From NCBI GenBank assembly GCA_018645005.1, contig JABGPJ010000106.1:1-36131 (forward strand): a stretch of DNA of 36,131 nt, read 5' to 3'. The notes under the pieces were generated by a model that did no database searches, was not told where the DNA came from, and saw nothing but the letters and a program-made list of their open reading frames with translations. The translations under genes and the position numbers were made by a program. This stretch comes from Deltaproteobacteria bacterium (lineage in GTDB: Bacteria > SAR324 > XYD2-FULL-50-16). Below are positions 25,778-34,721 of the stretch, one piece after another (positions within the stretch are counted from its first letter, which is position 1; every line of letters begins with the position of its first letter).

Positions 25778-28618
25778 ATGGATAATATCATTGTCAAAGG
25801 GGCAAAGGAACATAATCTCAAGAATATTGATGTGACATTTCCAAAAAAAAAGTTGATTGTTTTCACTGGGGTTTCTGGCTCCGGAAAATCCAGTCTAGCA
25901 TTTGATACTATCTTCGCTGAGGGGCAAAGACGTTATATTGAGTCGCTCTCTTCCTATGCCAGGCAGTTTATCGGGCAGTTGGAGAAGCCCAAGTATGAAA
26001 CTATCAAAGGACTTTCTCCAACCATCTCCATCGAGCAGAAATCGGCATCTAAAAATCCGCGTTCGACAGTAGGCACCATCACTGAAATTTATGATTACCT
26101 CAGGGTTCTCTTTGCCCGGATCGGCGTTCAGTACTGTCACCGTTGTGGGGAAAAGGTCGGTCGTGGGGATGCCTCCAGCATGGTGGAACAGATATTCGAG
26201 ATGCCTGAGGCGACCCGGTTGATTATTCTGGCACCTGTGGTTGAGAATCGCAAAGGTGAATTTCGGGATCTACTTGAAAATCTGAAGGGAGATGGATATA
26301 CAAGACTCCGCATCGATGGCGTGATCCAAAATCTGACAGATGTGCAGACCCTATCTAAAAATAAAAAACACGCTATTGAAGTGGTGGTGGATCGTCTGAC
26401 CATCAAAGACGATGCTGCCTTCCGGCATCGGTTGACCGATTCGGTAGAGACTGCCCTGAAATTAGGCAGGGGAAAAATTATTGTTCATCTCCCTGAGGGC
26501 AGGGAAATCCCGATGAGTGAATACAGTACTTGTTGCGGTATCGCTTACCCGGAGCTCGATCCAACCCTTTTTTCCTTCAACTCTCCCAAAGGCATGTGCC
26601 TGGAATGTAACGGTTTGGGATCGGTTTTATCCATGGATGAGCATAAAATTGTACCAGACAGGTCACTCTCAATCAATGAAGGTGCCGTTGTGCCCTGGAA
26701 AAACTATTTTAATGGAAAACCCGGCAAGAGAGACGGATCCTGGGGGATGGAACACATCAAAGCTGTCCAGAAACACTGGGGTGTCGATTTTGACCTGGCG
26801 TGGGATTCATTGCCTGAATCTCATCGACAGCTTATTTTGTATGGTGCGGAAGGGGAGGAACTGGTCGTCAATTTCAGTTCGGCCAGAATTAAAGGAGCGG
26901 TCACGATGCCTTTCGAGGGTGTGATGAACACCTTGATGCGTCGTTATCTGAAGACGCAATCGGAATCGCAGAAGACATGGTATGGGAAGTTCATGTCGAC
27001 AAAAACCTGTTCAACCTGCAACGGGCTCAGGCTGAAATCGGAAGTGCTGCATGTCAGAATCACAGACCGGTCTATTGTGGATTTGACAAAGATGACGATC
27101 AGTGAGGTTTTTCAGTTTTTCAACCAGCTCTCACTATCGGGAAATCAGAAATTGGTGGCAGAGGAACTGTTGAAGGAGATCCTCGCCCGCTTGCATTTTT
27201 TGTTGAACGTGGGCTTGGATTATCTGTCTCTGGACCGTAAAGGTCCGACGCTATCTGGCGGCGAGTCCCAGCGTATTCGTTTGGCCTCACAGATCGGATC
27301 GGAGCTGACTGGGGTTTTGTATGTCCTGGATGAGCCCTCCATCGGGTTACATCAGCGGGATAACATCAAACTGCTGGGAAGTCTTTGTCATTTGCGGGAT
27401 ATCGGGAATACCCTGATTGTAGTGGAGCATGACCAGGAAACCATTGAATCTGCAGATTGGGTGTTGGATATCGGACCGGGTGCTGGAAAACTGGGAGGGG
27501 AAATCGTGGCAAGTGGCACCCCGGCTGATATCCGGGAAAATCCCTTATCCCTGACGGGCCTCTATCTGTCTGGCAAGGAGAAGATTTCGGTTCCCGGGAA
27601 AAGACGGAAACCCGGCAAAAAAAGTGCTGCCTGGATTGCCATTCAGAAAGCGGCTGAAAATAACCTGAACAATATCAATGTCAGGCTTCCATTGGGTCTG
27701 TTTACCGTTTTAACCGGTGTCTCAGGTGCGGGAAAATCTTCCCTTTTGAACCAGATCCTCTATCCGGCTCTGGCGCGTAAACTACACAACGCCATGTTAA
27801 CGGTCGGCAAACACCAGAAAATTCTGGGGTTGGAAAATCTGGACAAAATAATCAATATCGATCAAAGAGCGATAGGGCGGACACCACGCAGTAATACGGC
27901 CACCTATACCAAGGTTTTCGATTTGATCCGGGATCTGTTTTCTGAACTTCCCGAATCCAAAGCCCGAGGCTATAAAAAAGGCCGGTTTTCTTTCAATGTC
28001 AAAGGGGGACGCTGTGAGCATTGTAAAGGGGATGGATACATCAAGGTGGAGATGCATTTTCTGGCGGATGTGTTTGTTCCCTGTGAAGTCTGTGAAGGTA
28101 AGCGTTTTAATTCATCGACCCTGGAGGTTCGATTCAAAGGTTTATCCATTGATAATGTGCTTAATCTGTCGGTGCGAGAGGCCTGTGAAATGTTTGCGAA
28201 CCAGCCCAGAATCTTAACCATTCTGGAGACCCTGAACCAGGTTGGACTTGCCTATATCAAGCTGGGACAGCCTGCGACGACACTCTCTGGTGGCGAAGCG
28301 CAACGGATCAAACTGGCACGGGAGTTGGCAAAAAACAATACCGGGAGAACACTTTATATTCTGGATGAACCCACTACCGGTCTGCACTTCAATGACATTA
28401 AAATGCTGCTGAAAGTGTTGCAGCAACTGGTATCTACCGGAAACACCGTCATCGTGATCGAACATAATCTGGATGTGATCAAAAGCGCGGATTGGATTAT
28501 CGATCTGGGACCCGAAGGGGGTAAAAACGGCGGACGAATTTTGGCCCAGGGGCCGCCGGAAAAAGTCGCGGCCGCCGCTAACAGCTATACCGGGGCCTAT
28601 TTAAAAAAGGTGTTATAA
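25778..28618 (+). CDS. uvrA: Excinuclease ABC subunit A
   Basis: DNA damage sensor of nucleotide excision repair; with UvrB it scans DNA and loads UvrB at lesions. The first ATPase begins with GVSGSGKSSLAF (residues about 32-43), the second with GVSGAGKSSLLN. Signatures are LSGGESQRIRLA and LSGGEAQRIKLA, with Walker B stretches VLDEPSIGLHQRD and ILDEPTTGLHFND. Zinc-binding segments include CSTCNG and a CEHCKGDG...CEVCEGKRFN finger. The start was chosen at the ATG giving MDNIIVKGAKEHNLKNI, the normal family N-terminus; an upstream TTG at 25694 would add 28 unlike residues. The first insertion finger has CCG where CxxCG is usual. Confidence 0.96.
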   Translation: MDNIIVKGAKEHNLKNIDVTFPKKKLIVFTGVSGSGKSSLAFDTIFAEGQRRYIESLSSYARQFIGQLEKPKYETIKGLSPTISIEQKSASKNPRSTVGTITEIYDYLRVLFARIGVQYCHRCGEKVGRGDASSMVEQIFEMPEATRLIILAPVVENRKGEFRDLLENLKGDGYTRLRIDGVIQNLTDVQTLSKNKKHAIEVVVDRLTIKDDAAFRHRLTDSVETALKLGRGKIIVHLPEGREIPMSEYSTCCGIAYPELDPTLFSFNSPKGMCLECNGLGSVLSMDEHKIVPDRSLSINEGAVVPWKNYFNGKPGKRDGSWGMEHIKAVQKHWGVDFDLAWDSLPESHRQLILYGAEGEELVVNFSSARIKGAVTMPFEGVMNTLMRRYLKTQSESQKTWYGKFMSTKTCSTCNGLRLKSEVLHVRITDRSIVDLTKMTISEVFQFFNQLSLSGNQKLVAEELLKEILARLHFLLNVGLDYLSLDRKGPTLSGGESQRIRLASQIGSELTGVLYVLDEPSIGLHQRDNIKLLGSLCHLRDIGNTLIVVEHDQETIESADWVLDIGPGAGKLGGEIVASGTPADIRENPLSLTGLYLSGKEKISVPGKRRKPGKKSAAWIAIQKAAENNLNNINVRLPLGLFTVLTGVSGAGKSSLLNQILYPALARKLHNAMLTVGKHQKILGLENLDKIINIDQRAIGRTPRSNTATYTKVFDLIRDLFSELPESKARGYKKGRFSFNVKGGRCEHCKGDGYIKVEMHFLADVFVPCEVCEGKRFNSSTLEVRFKGLSIDNVLNLSVREACEMFANQPRILTILETLNQVGLAYIKLGQPATTLSGGEAQRIKLARELAKNNTGRTLYILDEPTTGLHFNDIKMLLKVLQQLVSTGNTVIVIEHNLDVIKSADWIIDLGPEGGKNGGRILAQGPPEKVAAAANSYTGAYLKKVL

Positions 28619-28633
28619 GAGCTTGGGGGGACC

Positions 28634-29980
28634 TTATCGTTTGCTGTCTGTCGACACCACGGATCCGGTCTGCTGCGGCCGCTTGATTCTGACTGTTTTC
28701 CTGATTTTTCCAGGACCTGCTAACCAGATCAACGTACATGAAATGGCCAGGCTGACAATGGACATGCTCAGTGAAATCGAGTAGTCGTCTGACATGTCGC
28801 GAATTAAACCGGAGACAAAGGCCCCACAGGATCCGCCCAGACCTCCGCCGATGCCGATCATGGCGAAAATGACGCCGAAAGCCCGTCCGGAAAAAATGTC
28901 AGCGCTGACCGAGGGTAGTAAGGGGGCTGCAGAACCGTAGCCGATCCCAAAAAGCAGGGCGAAAAGCAGGGGCAGAACAATATTTCCGGATCCGGCAGTA
29001 ATCAGGCAGGCAATTCCCAAAGCTGCAATGGCTCCGCCGGCGGTGCTGATTTGTTCGCGACCGTAGATGTCCGATAGAAACCCGAAGAGGATTTTTCCAC
29101 CAGACCCGGCAATTCCCAGGATGCCAAAAAACAGGGTCGCTGTTTGTTGGGTCAACCCACCGTCCACCATGGCGGAAACCGAATGCATTAGCGTGCTTTG
29201 ATATGCAAAGGAGATGCAGAAAAAGGCACTGGTCAGAAACCAGAACTGTTTTTTCCCCATGGCCTTGAAAAGGGTCCAGTCCCGCCCTGCCCAATCTCTA
29301 TCCAGAATCTCAATTGCTCTCTTTGGCGTGACACCTTCCGATTTCTTGTGGGACGAGTCTCCATCAGGAGATAAATTCATCTCGGCGGGACTTTTCCTTG
29401 CGAAAAGAAGGTTCAACGGGGCGACCAGGAACAGTACCGCTGCAGCGGCACAAAGATAAGCAGTTCGCCAGCTATAAAACGTGATAATTTTCTCAAGAAT
29501 CGGTACCAGCACCAGCATGCCGAAACCGATGCCGGACATGGCGATCCCTACTGCCAATCCTCTTTTCCGCTCAAACCAATTTGGAAGGAATGCCGAATGG
29601 GAAGTAAATCCGATCAAACTGACGCCTATGCTGGCAAAAAAACTGTAGGCCAGATAGAAATGCCAGAGTTCCTGTGCTCTGCTGGTCAAAATCAGGGCTG
29701 CAGCCAGCAACACGGAACCAAATGGGATCACCCAGCGGGGGCCGAACCGGTCCTGTAGATGTCCTGTCAGAACGCCCATGGTTGCATGACAGATAATAAA
29801 AATGGAAAAGATACTGGATGTGACTGCCCGGCTCCAGCCAAAATCTTTGATGATAGCCAGAAAAAAAACTGAAAAGGAGTACCAGATACCAAAGGCAATG
29901 GCCAGGTTTATAAAGCCAATGCCAATGATAACCCAACCATAAAAAAACAGAGGGGTTTTTGTGGAAGCGGTTTGATTCAT
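28634..29980 (-). CDS. MFS transporter, OFA/monocarboxylate-porter type
   Basis: Twelve-helix major facilitator carrier of 448 residues. It starts FFYGWVIIGIGFINLAIAFG and has the cytoplasmic loop motif GHLQDRFGPRWV between helices 2 and 3, and FGFLSDIYGREQ between helices 8 and 9. Both are typical of the oxalate/formate antiporter-like (OFA) group, which exchanges small carboxylates. The substrate is unknown. It converges with uvrA with only 15 bases between them. Upstream on the same strand is nadE, 103 bases away. There is no obvious ribosome binding site at the ATG. Confidence 0.9.
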   Translation of the reverse strand: MNQTASTKTPLFFYGWVIIGIGFINLAIAFGIWYSFSVFFLAIIKDFGWSRAVTSSIFSIFIICHATMGVLTGHLQDRFGPRWVIPFGSVLLAAALILTSRAQELWHFYLAYSFFASIGVSLIGFTSHSAFLPNWFERKRGLAVGIAMSGIGFGMLVLVPILEKIITFYSWRTAYLCAAAAVLFLVAPLNLLFARKSPAEMNLSPDGDSSHKKSEGVTPKRAIEILDRDWAGRDWTLFKAMGKKQFWFLTSAFFCISFAYQSTLMHSVSAMVDGGLTQQTATLFFGILGIAGSGGKILFGFLSDIYGREQISTAGGAIAALGIACLITAGSGNIVLPLLFALLFGIGYGSAAPLLPSVSADIFSGRAFGVIFAMIGIGGGLGGSCGAFVSGLIRDMSDDYSISLSMSIVSLAISCTLIWLAGPGKIRKTVRIKRPQQTGSVVSTDSKR

Positions 29981-30083
29981 TCAGGGAAGCTAAATGGTGT
30001 GATAAAGGCGTCAGATATGGGCAGTCATATTTGAATTGCCGGATTCGCAGGTCGGAGACTGACCTTGATGTTAACTGCCTTTT

Positions 30084-30884
30084 TCAATCGCACAGTGCTC
30101 TGAGTTCTAGAGCCGGAGGCGCTTCATGTTTATGCTTTTGTGCCAGATGCCGCTGCCAGACGAAGGAAGTGATCGGGTCCAGGGTTTGTTCATGCATGGT
30201 CTCGGCGTGTTTCAGGCAAAACCGAATGCCTTTTTCCATTTCGTTGTAAGTATGGCCCAGATCCGCTTCGTCTGTCTGGTTGTTTTCGAGTCCGGCCGAG
30301 GGTGTGCGGTCGATATGAGATTCTTCAATCACACCCTGCTTTTTGAAATGATCCAACAGTTGATAGACCTCTGATTTGAACAGCTCCCCTATGGGGAAAA
30401 AATCGGCCAGTGCATCTCCACCCTTAGTGTCATATCCGATAAAATCTTCGGACAGGTTTCCTGTTCCAATAACACGAACCCGTTTTCCCGGAAATAGACT
30501 GGAAAGATTATGGGCGACGCCATACAGAATACACATTCTGGCACGACTGCGGGCGTTCCCTTTGTTGGTCTCAGTCAGTTCGGATGGGTCTGTGACATGT
30601 ACTTGTTGATTGATGGCGTCGGCGATGGCCTGCACCGGTCTGACCAGATGCTGAATGGCGAGTCTTTCTGCCAGGTTGGCGGAGCGGGCGTTGAATGTTT
30701 GGACGTCGACATCGTTAAAGGGCATGCTGATCCCGTATACAGCTTCCCTGCCCAGTGCCCTGGAACATAAAGTAGCCGTTAGAGATGAATCGGCGCCTCC
30801 GCTTAAACCGACAACGGCAATGTCTGTCAGATGTTTAATTTCAGTTGTGATGGCTTGCACCAATTTTTCGCAATCGCGAATCAT
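30084..30884 (-). CDS. nadE: NAD+ synthetase, ammonia-dependent type
   Basis: Amidates nicotinic acid adenine dinucleotide to NAD+. The P-loop GLSGGADSSLTATL (SGGxDS) is diagnostic of the N-type ATP pyrophosphatase fold. Also present are GTGNLSEDFIGYDTKGGDALADFFPIGELFKSEV and an adjoining IDRTPSAGL block. At 266 residues there is no glutaminase domain, so free ammonia is the likely nitrogen donor. The ATG at 30884 has GGAG five bases upstream and is preferred over the TTG at 30896. Confidence 0.95.
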   Translation of the reverse strand: MIRDCEKLVQAITTEIKHLTDIAVVGLSGGADSSLTATLCSRALGREAVYGISMPFNDVDVQTFNARSANLAERLAIQHLVRPVQAIADAINQQVHVTDPSELTETNKGNARSRARMCILYGVAHNLSSLFPGKRVRVIGTGNLSEDFIGYDTKGGDALADFFPIGELFKSEVYQLLDHFKKQGVIEESHIDRTPSAGLENNQTDEADLGHTYNEMEKGIRFCLKHAETMHEQTLDPITSFVWQRHLAQKHKHEAPPALELRALCD

Positions 30885-31278
30885 TCTCTTCTCCAAGTTG
30901 AAAGCTGTTGGTCGGAATCGGTTTTTTCAATCTTTTAACCACTAAATCAAAGAATTTGCGAATAATCAACCTTCATTCCTGTAAGGGTTTGAGGAAAATC
31001 TGGTTTTTTCTTGATCAATGGTTTTTCCGATTGCGGTATTGATGCTGTTTAATGGGGACAAGAAATGGGAATCTGCAGTCGGTTCAGGGGTGGTGTAATC
31101 TGGAAATGTGCTGCACAATCTTGTGTTCGTTCAGAAGTGTTCAGGGAGATCATAATTCTGCGTTCATTTTTTTTTGAACTGCGATAGACTGCTGTCAGAA
31201 GAGTCAACACCCTTTTTTAACCATGATCCGATAAAGCATGCAGAATATCAATTTTTATAAAAAGCAGTTGGATCAGGA

Positions 31279-31378
31279 AACATGATAGTCCCCCTTTAAC
31301 GTTTTTCCAGCCTATTCGCCCTTTGAAGGGGCAACGGGTGATGTTAAGATTGATGACACTTTTCCTGGGGGCTATCAT
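31279..31378. repeat. TTTGAAGG-core repeat, copy 2, with inverted ends
   Basis: The ends ATGATAGTCCCCC (31282-31294) and GGGGGCTATCAT (31367-31378) are inverted repeats with one mismatch. The interior has a small palindrome GCCCTTTGAAGGGGC and aligns with the copy at 12079-12172. It is non-coding. Confidence 0.6.
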
Positions 31379-31431
31379 AGACATCGATTATGTTTTCAGG
31401 GGATAATTTTGGCTCGGTTAAATAATGAAGA

Positions 31432-31494
31432 AATATCATGATATTACAGTAACAGAGACATTAATTTCACAAAAAATATATTGATTAATGTCAA
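31432..31494 (+). promoter_or_regulatory. Candidate operators upstream of the oxidoreductase operon
   Basis: AATATCATGATATT (31432-31445) is a perfect 14-base palindrome. TTGATTAATGTCAA (31481-31494) matches the FNR-type pattern TTGAT-N4-ATCAA except for one base. Both lie 225-290 bases before the first gene. Control by a CRP/FNR-family regulator is plausible but unproven. Confidence 0.35.
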
Positions 31495-31718
31495 TGTCAG
31501 GTTAAGGGAAAATATATTTTACCCCGCCGTTCGGATATACTTCATAGCTCGCCCCTAAATTCAAGCAGAATAGTCGCCCGGATAAGTTTTTCCAGAAGAA
31601 ATTGCGGAAAAAACGTCTCTGGACAACACTTATCGGGAAAATACCGAAAGACTGGTTTTCTAAGCAGTATCTGGACAGGGCATTTGTATGGTCGATAAAA
31701 AACAAGCAACGGGAAAAA

Positions 31719-32282
31719 ATGAGCAGTGAAATCACAAGAATAAGATGGCATGGCAGAGGAGGACAGGGAGCAATCACAGCAGCGAAAATCGTTGCCAAAG
31801 CCGCGTTTGATTCCGGTTATGAGGGGATCGTGATGGTTCCCTCTTTTGGAACGGAAAGGCGTGGGGCGCCGGTTTCCACTTCTCTGAAAATTTCAAAAAC
31901 AAAGATTAATGACCTTTCTCCAACAGAAAATCCGGATATTGTCGTTGTTCTAGACCATCTAATCCTGGATGAGGTGGATGTAACGGCCGGATTAAAGGAG
32001 GGCGGACTGCTGGTTTTGAACTCCCCCCGGAAATTAGAAGATTATCAGTTTAAAAATATCAAGCTGGCGATTGCAGATGTCACAGGCCTTTCCAGCGAGG
32101 TCGGATTGAAAAAAGGGATTGTTAATTCAGGAATTATCGGCGTACTCGCGAAAGCGGTCGATTTGGTGAAGATGTCGGTGCTGGCCAAAGGTATCGAAGC
32201 AGAATTTGTCGGTAAAAAGCCTGAAGAGAACGCCAAGTCAGCCCTGTTGGCATACGAGAGAACTGAGATGGGAGAGATGTAA
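31719..32282 (+). CDS. porG: 2-oxoacid:ferredoxin oxidoreductase, gamma subunit
   Basis: Gamma chain of the four-subunit pyruvate/2-oxoacid:ferredoxin oxidoreductase, which converts 2-oxoacids and CoA to acyl-CoA and CO2 while reducing ferredoxin. The opening RWHGRGGQGAITAAKIVAKA and VPSFGTERRGAPVSTSLK are diagnostic of the POR gamma (EKR) domain. The 187-residue length is normal. The ATG at 31719 (MSSEITRI) is chosen because similarity begins there; GGGA sits five bases upstream. It is the first of four tightly packed genes, gamma-delta-alpha-beta. The substrate may be pyruvate or a branched-chain oxoacid. Confidence 0.92.
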   Translation: MSSEITRIRWHGRGGQGAITAAKIVAKAAFDSGYEGIVMVPSFGTERRGAPVSTSLKISKTKINDLSPTENPDIVVVLDHLILDEVDVTAGLKEGGLLVLNSPRKLEDYQFKNIKLAIADVTGLSSEVGLKKGIVNSGIIGVLAKAVDLVKMSVLAKGIEAEFVGKKPEENAKSALLAYERTEMGEM

Positions 32283-32606
32283 ATGGACGACAAGAAATGC
32301 ATAATAATGACATCCAACAGCAAGTCCGGTCCGGGAGACGCTGGTAGAACAGGTTCCTGGAGAGTTGAACGGCCTGTCATCGATCTGAAAAAGTGTACCC
32401 CGGCCAAACGACAAAAAGCCTCTTGCTATCTCTGCTGGTTGTATTGTCCAGACGGTGTTATTTCGAAGGAATTGGAACCACAAATTAATCTGGAATACTG
32501 CAAGGGGTGCGGGATTTGTGCCCAGGAGTGCCCGACCAGTGCCATCGAGATGGTAGAAGAAACCAGGCTGATAGAAGAGGAGAGAAAAATAAATGAAAAG
32601 AATTGA
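32283..32606 (+). CDS. porD: 2-oxoacid:ferredoxin oxidoreductase, delta (ferredoxin-like) subunit
   Basis: Carries the two [4Fe-4S] clusters that relay electrons to ferredoxin. The second cluster motif, CKGCGICAQECP, is classic. The first is unusual: Cys38 is followed nine residues later by Cys48, then CYLCWLYCP (48, 51, 55), so seven residues are inserted between the first two ligands compared with the usual CxxCxxCxxxCP. The start codon lies directly after the gamma stop codon, and the end overlaps the alpha gene by 14 bases. Confidence 0.92.
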   Translation: MDDKKCIIMTSNSKSGPGDAGRTGSWRVERPVIDLKKCTPAKRQKASCYLCWLYCPDGVISKELEPQINLEYCKGCGICAQECPTSAIEMVEETRLIEEERKINEKN

Positions 32607-33786
32607 ATCTGGAAACGTTGCAGCTGCCTTAGGTGTCAAACTGGCAAAAACCCAAGTCGTGGCGGCTTATCCGATTACTCCCCAGACCCCTTTAACCGAA
32701 AAACTGTCGGAGCTGATAGAGGCTGGTGAACTTGAGGCTGAATACATCACCGTTGAAAGCGAGCACAGTGCTCTGGCAGTCTGTATTGGTGCTGCAAGTG
32801 CTGGTGCAAGGGCTTTTACGGCTACATCCGCTAACGGGCTGCTTTATATGAGCGAGCAAGTGCATTGGGCTGCAGGGGCCCGCCTACCACTGGTGATGTG
32901 CGTTGTCAACCGTGGCGTCGGAGCTCCCTGGACCGTCTGGAACGATCACCAGGATTCCATTTCACAGCGGGATGCCGGCTGGATTCAAATCTATGTCAAT
33001 GATCACCAGGAGATTATCGACACTGTCATCAAAGCCTTCCGCCTGGCTGAAACGGTCAGTATTCCGGTGATGGTGTGTTATGACGGGTACTATCTCTCAC
33101 ACACCCATATGCCGTTTGACGTGCCCGATGAGAATAAGGTGGACACATTTCTGCCAGCATACAGTTATAAACATACACTGAATCCAGAAAGCCCCGAAAA
33201 CCTTAATACAGTCACCATGCCCTTTGCCAGACCGGATCGGGATGGTGTGAACAAACCTGGATACATGGATATTCGTCATAATCTGCAGCAGGAGCTGAGA
33301 ACGTCTATTCCTGTCTTCGAAGAAATCGACACTGCCTATAAAGCCATTTTTGGACGGGGTGGAAGCCCGATTCTATCTGCTTACAAATGCGAAGGCGCCG
33401 ACTTTATTGTTGCAGCCATGGGATCCCTTTCAAATCGTATCAAGGATATTGTGGACGAGCTGAATCTGGAAGGGTTGAAAATCGGTGTGCTCAGCGTTCA
33501 TCTTTATCGACCGTTTCCCCAGGCACAGATAATCGCTGCACTTCAAGATGCCAAAGGGGTAATTGTGATTGAGAAGGCCTTGAGCTACGGAAATCAGGGA
33601 GCACTGTTCGGTGACATCAAGGCCGCCCTGTATCCTTGTATTAAGCGGCCATTTGCTCACAGTTACATTATTGGACTGGGTGGCCGGGAGATCAAAAAGG
33701 CAGATCTTTACGATGCCATCAAGGAATCCTGTACCACCTCAGAAACCTTTGAAGACACATCCCGGTGGATCGGTCTTAACAGATAG
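32593..33786 (+). CDS. porA: 2-oxoacid:ferredoxin oxidoreductase, alpha subunit
   Basis: Contributes the 2-oxoacid/CoA side of the active site. The start VVAAYPITPQTPLTEKLSEL and ESEHSALAVCIGAASAGARAFTATSANGLLYM are hallmarks of PorA. Further blocks are NDHQDSISQRDAGWIQIY and, in the C-terminal domain, GSLSNRIKDIVDEL. The 397-residue length is normal. The ATG lies inside the end of porD, preceded by GGAG about ten bases away. Pyruvate is the likeliest substrate, but VOR-type specificity cannot be excluded. Confidence 0.94.
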   Translation: MKRIESGNVAAALGVKLAKTQVVAAYPITPQTPLTEKLSELIEAGELEAEYITVESEHSALAVCIGAASAGARAFTATSANGLLYMSEQVHWAAGARLPLVMCVVNRGVGAPWTVWNDHQDSISQRDAGWIQIYVNDHQEIIDTVIKAFRLAETVSIPVMVCYDGYYLSHTHMPFDVPDENKVDTFLPAYSYKHTLNPESPENLNTVTMPFARPDRDGVNKPGYMDIRHNLQQELRTSIPVFEEIDTAYKAIFGRGGSPILSAYKCEGADFIVAAMGSLSNRIKDIVDELNLEGLKIGVLSVHLYRPFPQAQIIAALQDAKGVIVIEKALSYGNQGALFGDIKAALYPCIKRPFAHSYIIGLGGREIKKADLYDAIKESCTTSETFEDTSRWIGLNR

Positions 33787-33794
33787 GATAAAAC

Positions 33795-34700
33795 ATGAAC
33801 AAACAAGTGACAAACCCTGTTAATTTGACAGCCGAAGAGTTTATGCATCCGGGGAATAGAGCCTGTTCAGGCTGCGGTCTGAGTACGCTATATCGAATTG
33901 GGCTGAAGGCACTGGGGAGAGACAGCATATTTGTTGTGCCGCCGAGCTGTCTGACTGTGATGCAAGGACTCTATCCCATTGCGGCGACTCAGATCCCGTG
34001 TCTTAATGTGACCTTCGCGTCGACCGCAGCTGCTGCCAGTGGTGTACGGGCTGCGCTCAAGGTGAGAAAAAAAGAAAATACCAAAGTGGTCGCCTGGGCC
34101 GGTGACGGAGGTACCAGCGATATTGGTATTCAATCACTCTCTGCTGCCATTGAACGGGGAGAGGATTTTCTTTATATCTGTTATGACAACGAAGCGTATA
34201 TGAATACCGGAGTGCAGCGTTCAGGTACAACGCCGCAGGGAACGATCACCACCAATACCCCAATTAAGGGAAAGATTCAAAAGAACAAGGATCTGCCCAA
34301 GATTATCGCAGCCCATAACCCCACTTATGTGGCCACTTGCTCAGCAGCCTATCCGCTGGATTTTTATAATAAAATCATCAAGGCAATCAGTCTGAAAGGG
34401 ATGAAATATATCCATATCCACACCCCCTGTCCATCCGGGTGGGGAATAGCGGAGCGGTTATCGATCACCGTAGGTAAAATGGCAGTCAATGCAGGACTGT
34501 ATGATCTTTACGAGGTTGAAAACGGGAAGAAGACGTTGAGCGGTCCTTCAAGTAAACTCCTGCAAAAAAAAGAGCTGCCGCGCGTCGCAGAGTATTTGAA
34601 AATCCAGTCCCGGTTTAGAGCCCTGTCTGAACAACAGATAGCCGAAATTCAAGCGGAAATTGATACCAAATGGGAAGGTTATCGACAGGAGGTGGGATAG
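33795..34700 (+). CDS. porB: 2-oxoacid:ferredoxin oxidoreductase, beta (thiamine diphosphate) subunit
   Basis: Binds thiamine diphosphate and a proximal [4Fe-4S] cluster. The cluster ligands include CSGCG (Cys24, Cys27), Cys52 and a late Cys in HTPCPSGWG. The ThDP/Mg motif is WAGDGGTSDIG (103-111), followed by CYDNEAYMNTGVQRSGTTPQG. The ATG has AGGA six bases upstream and lies eight bases after the porA stop codon. It ends the operon and converges with the prenyltransferase gene. Confidence 0.95.
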   Translation: MNKQVTNPVNLTAEEFMHPGNRACSGCGLSTLYRIGLKALGRDSIFVVPPSCLTVMQGLYPIAATQIPCLNVTFASTAAAASGVRAALKVRKKENTKVVAWAGDGGTSDIGIQSLSAAIERGEDFLYICYDNEAYMNTGVQRSGTTPQGTITTNTPIKGKIQKNKDLPKIIAAHNPTYVATCSAAYPLDFYNKIIKAISLKGMKYIHIHTPCPSGWGIAERLSITVGKMAVNAGLYDLYEVENGKKTLSGPSSKLLQKKELPRVAEYLKIQSRFRALSEQQIAEIQAEIDTKWEGYRQEVG

Positions 34701-34721
34701 TCGAGGATGATATCCGGCGGT

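Larger units (their letters stand above)
30885..31718. other. Long intergenic region between nadE and the 2-oxoacid oxidoreductase operon
   Basis: This is 834 bases between divergent genes. It contains a copy of the TTTGAAGG repeat (31279-31378), a 14-base perfect palindrome AATATCATGATATT (31432-31445) and an FNR-like site (31481-31494). No ORF longer than about 30 codons looks real. In-frame sequence upstream of 31719 is open for 39 codons but lacks family similarity and is treated as leader. Confidence 0.45.

Noticed and set aside
31602-31718. 39-codon N-terminal extension of the gamma subunit
   Set aside because: Similarity to POR gamma begins at the ATG at 31719. The upstream part has no family resemblance.
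31502-31798. 98-codon minus-strand ORF at the start of the oxidoreductase operon
   Set aside because: It overlaps the gamma-subunit coding start on the opposite strand and lacks any start signal or recognisable sequence.
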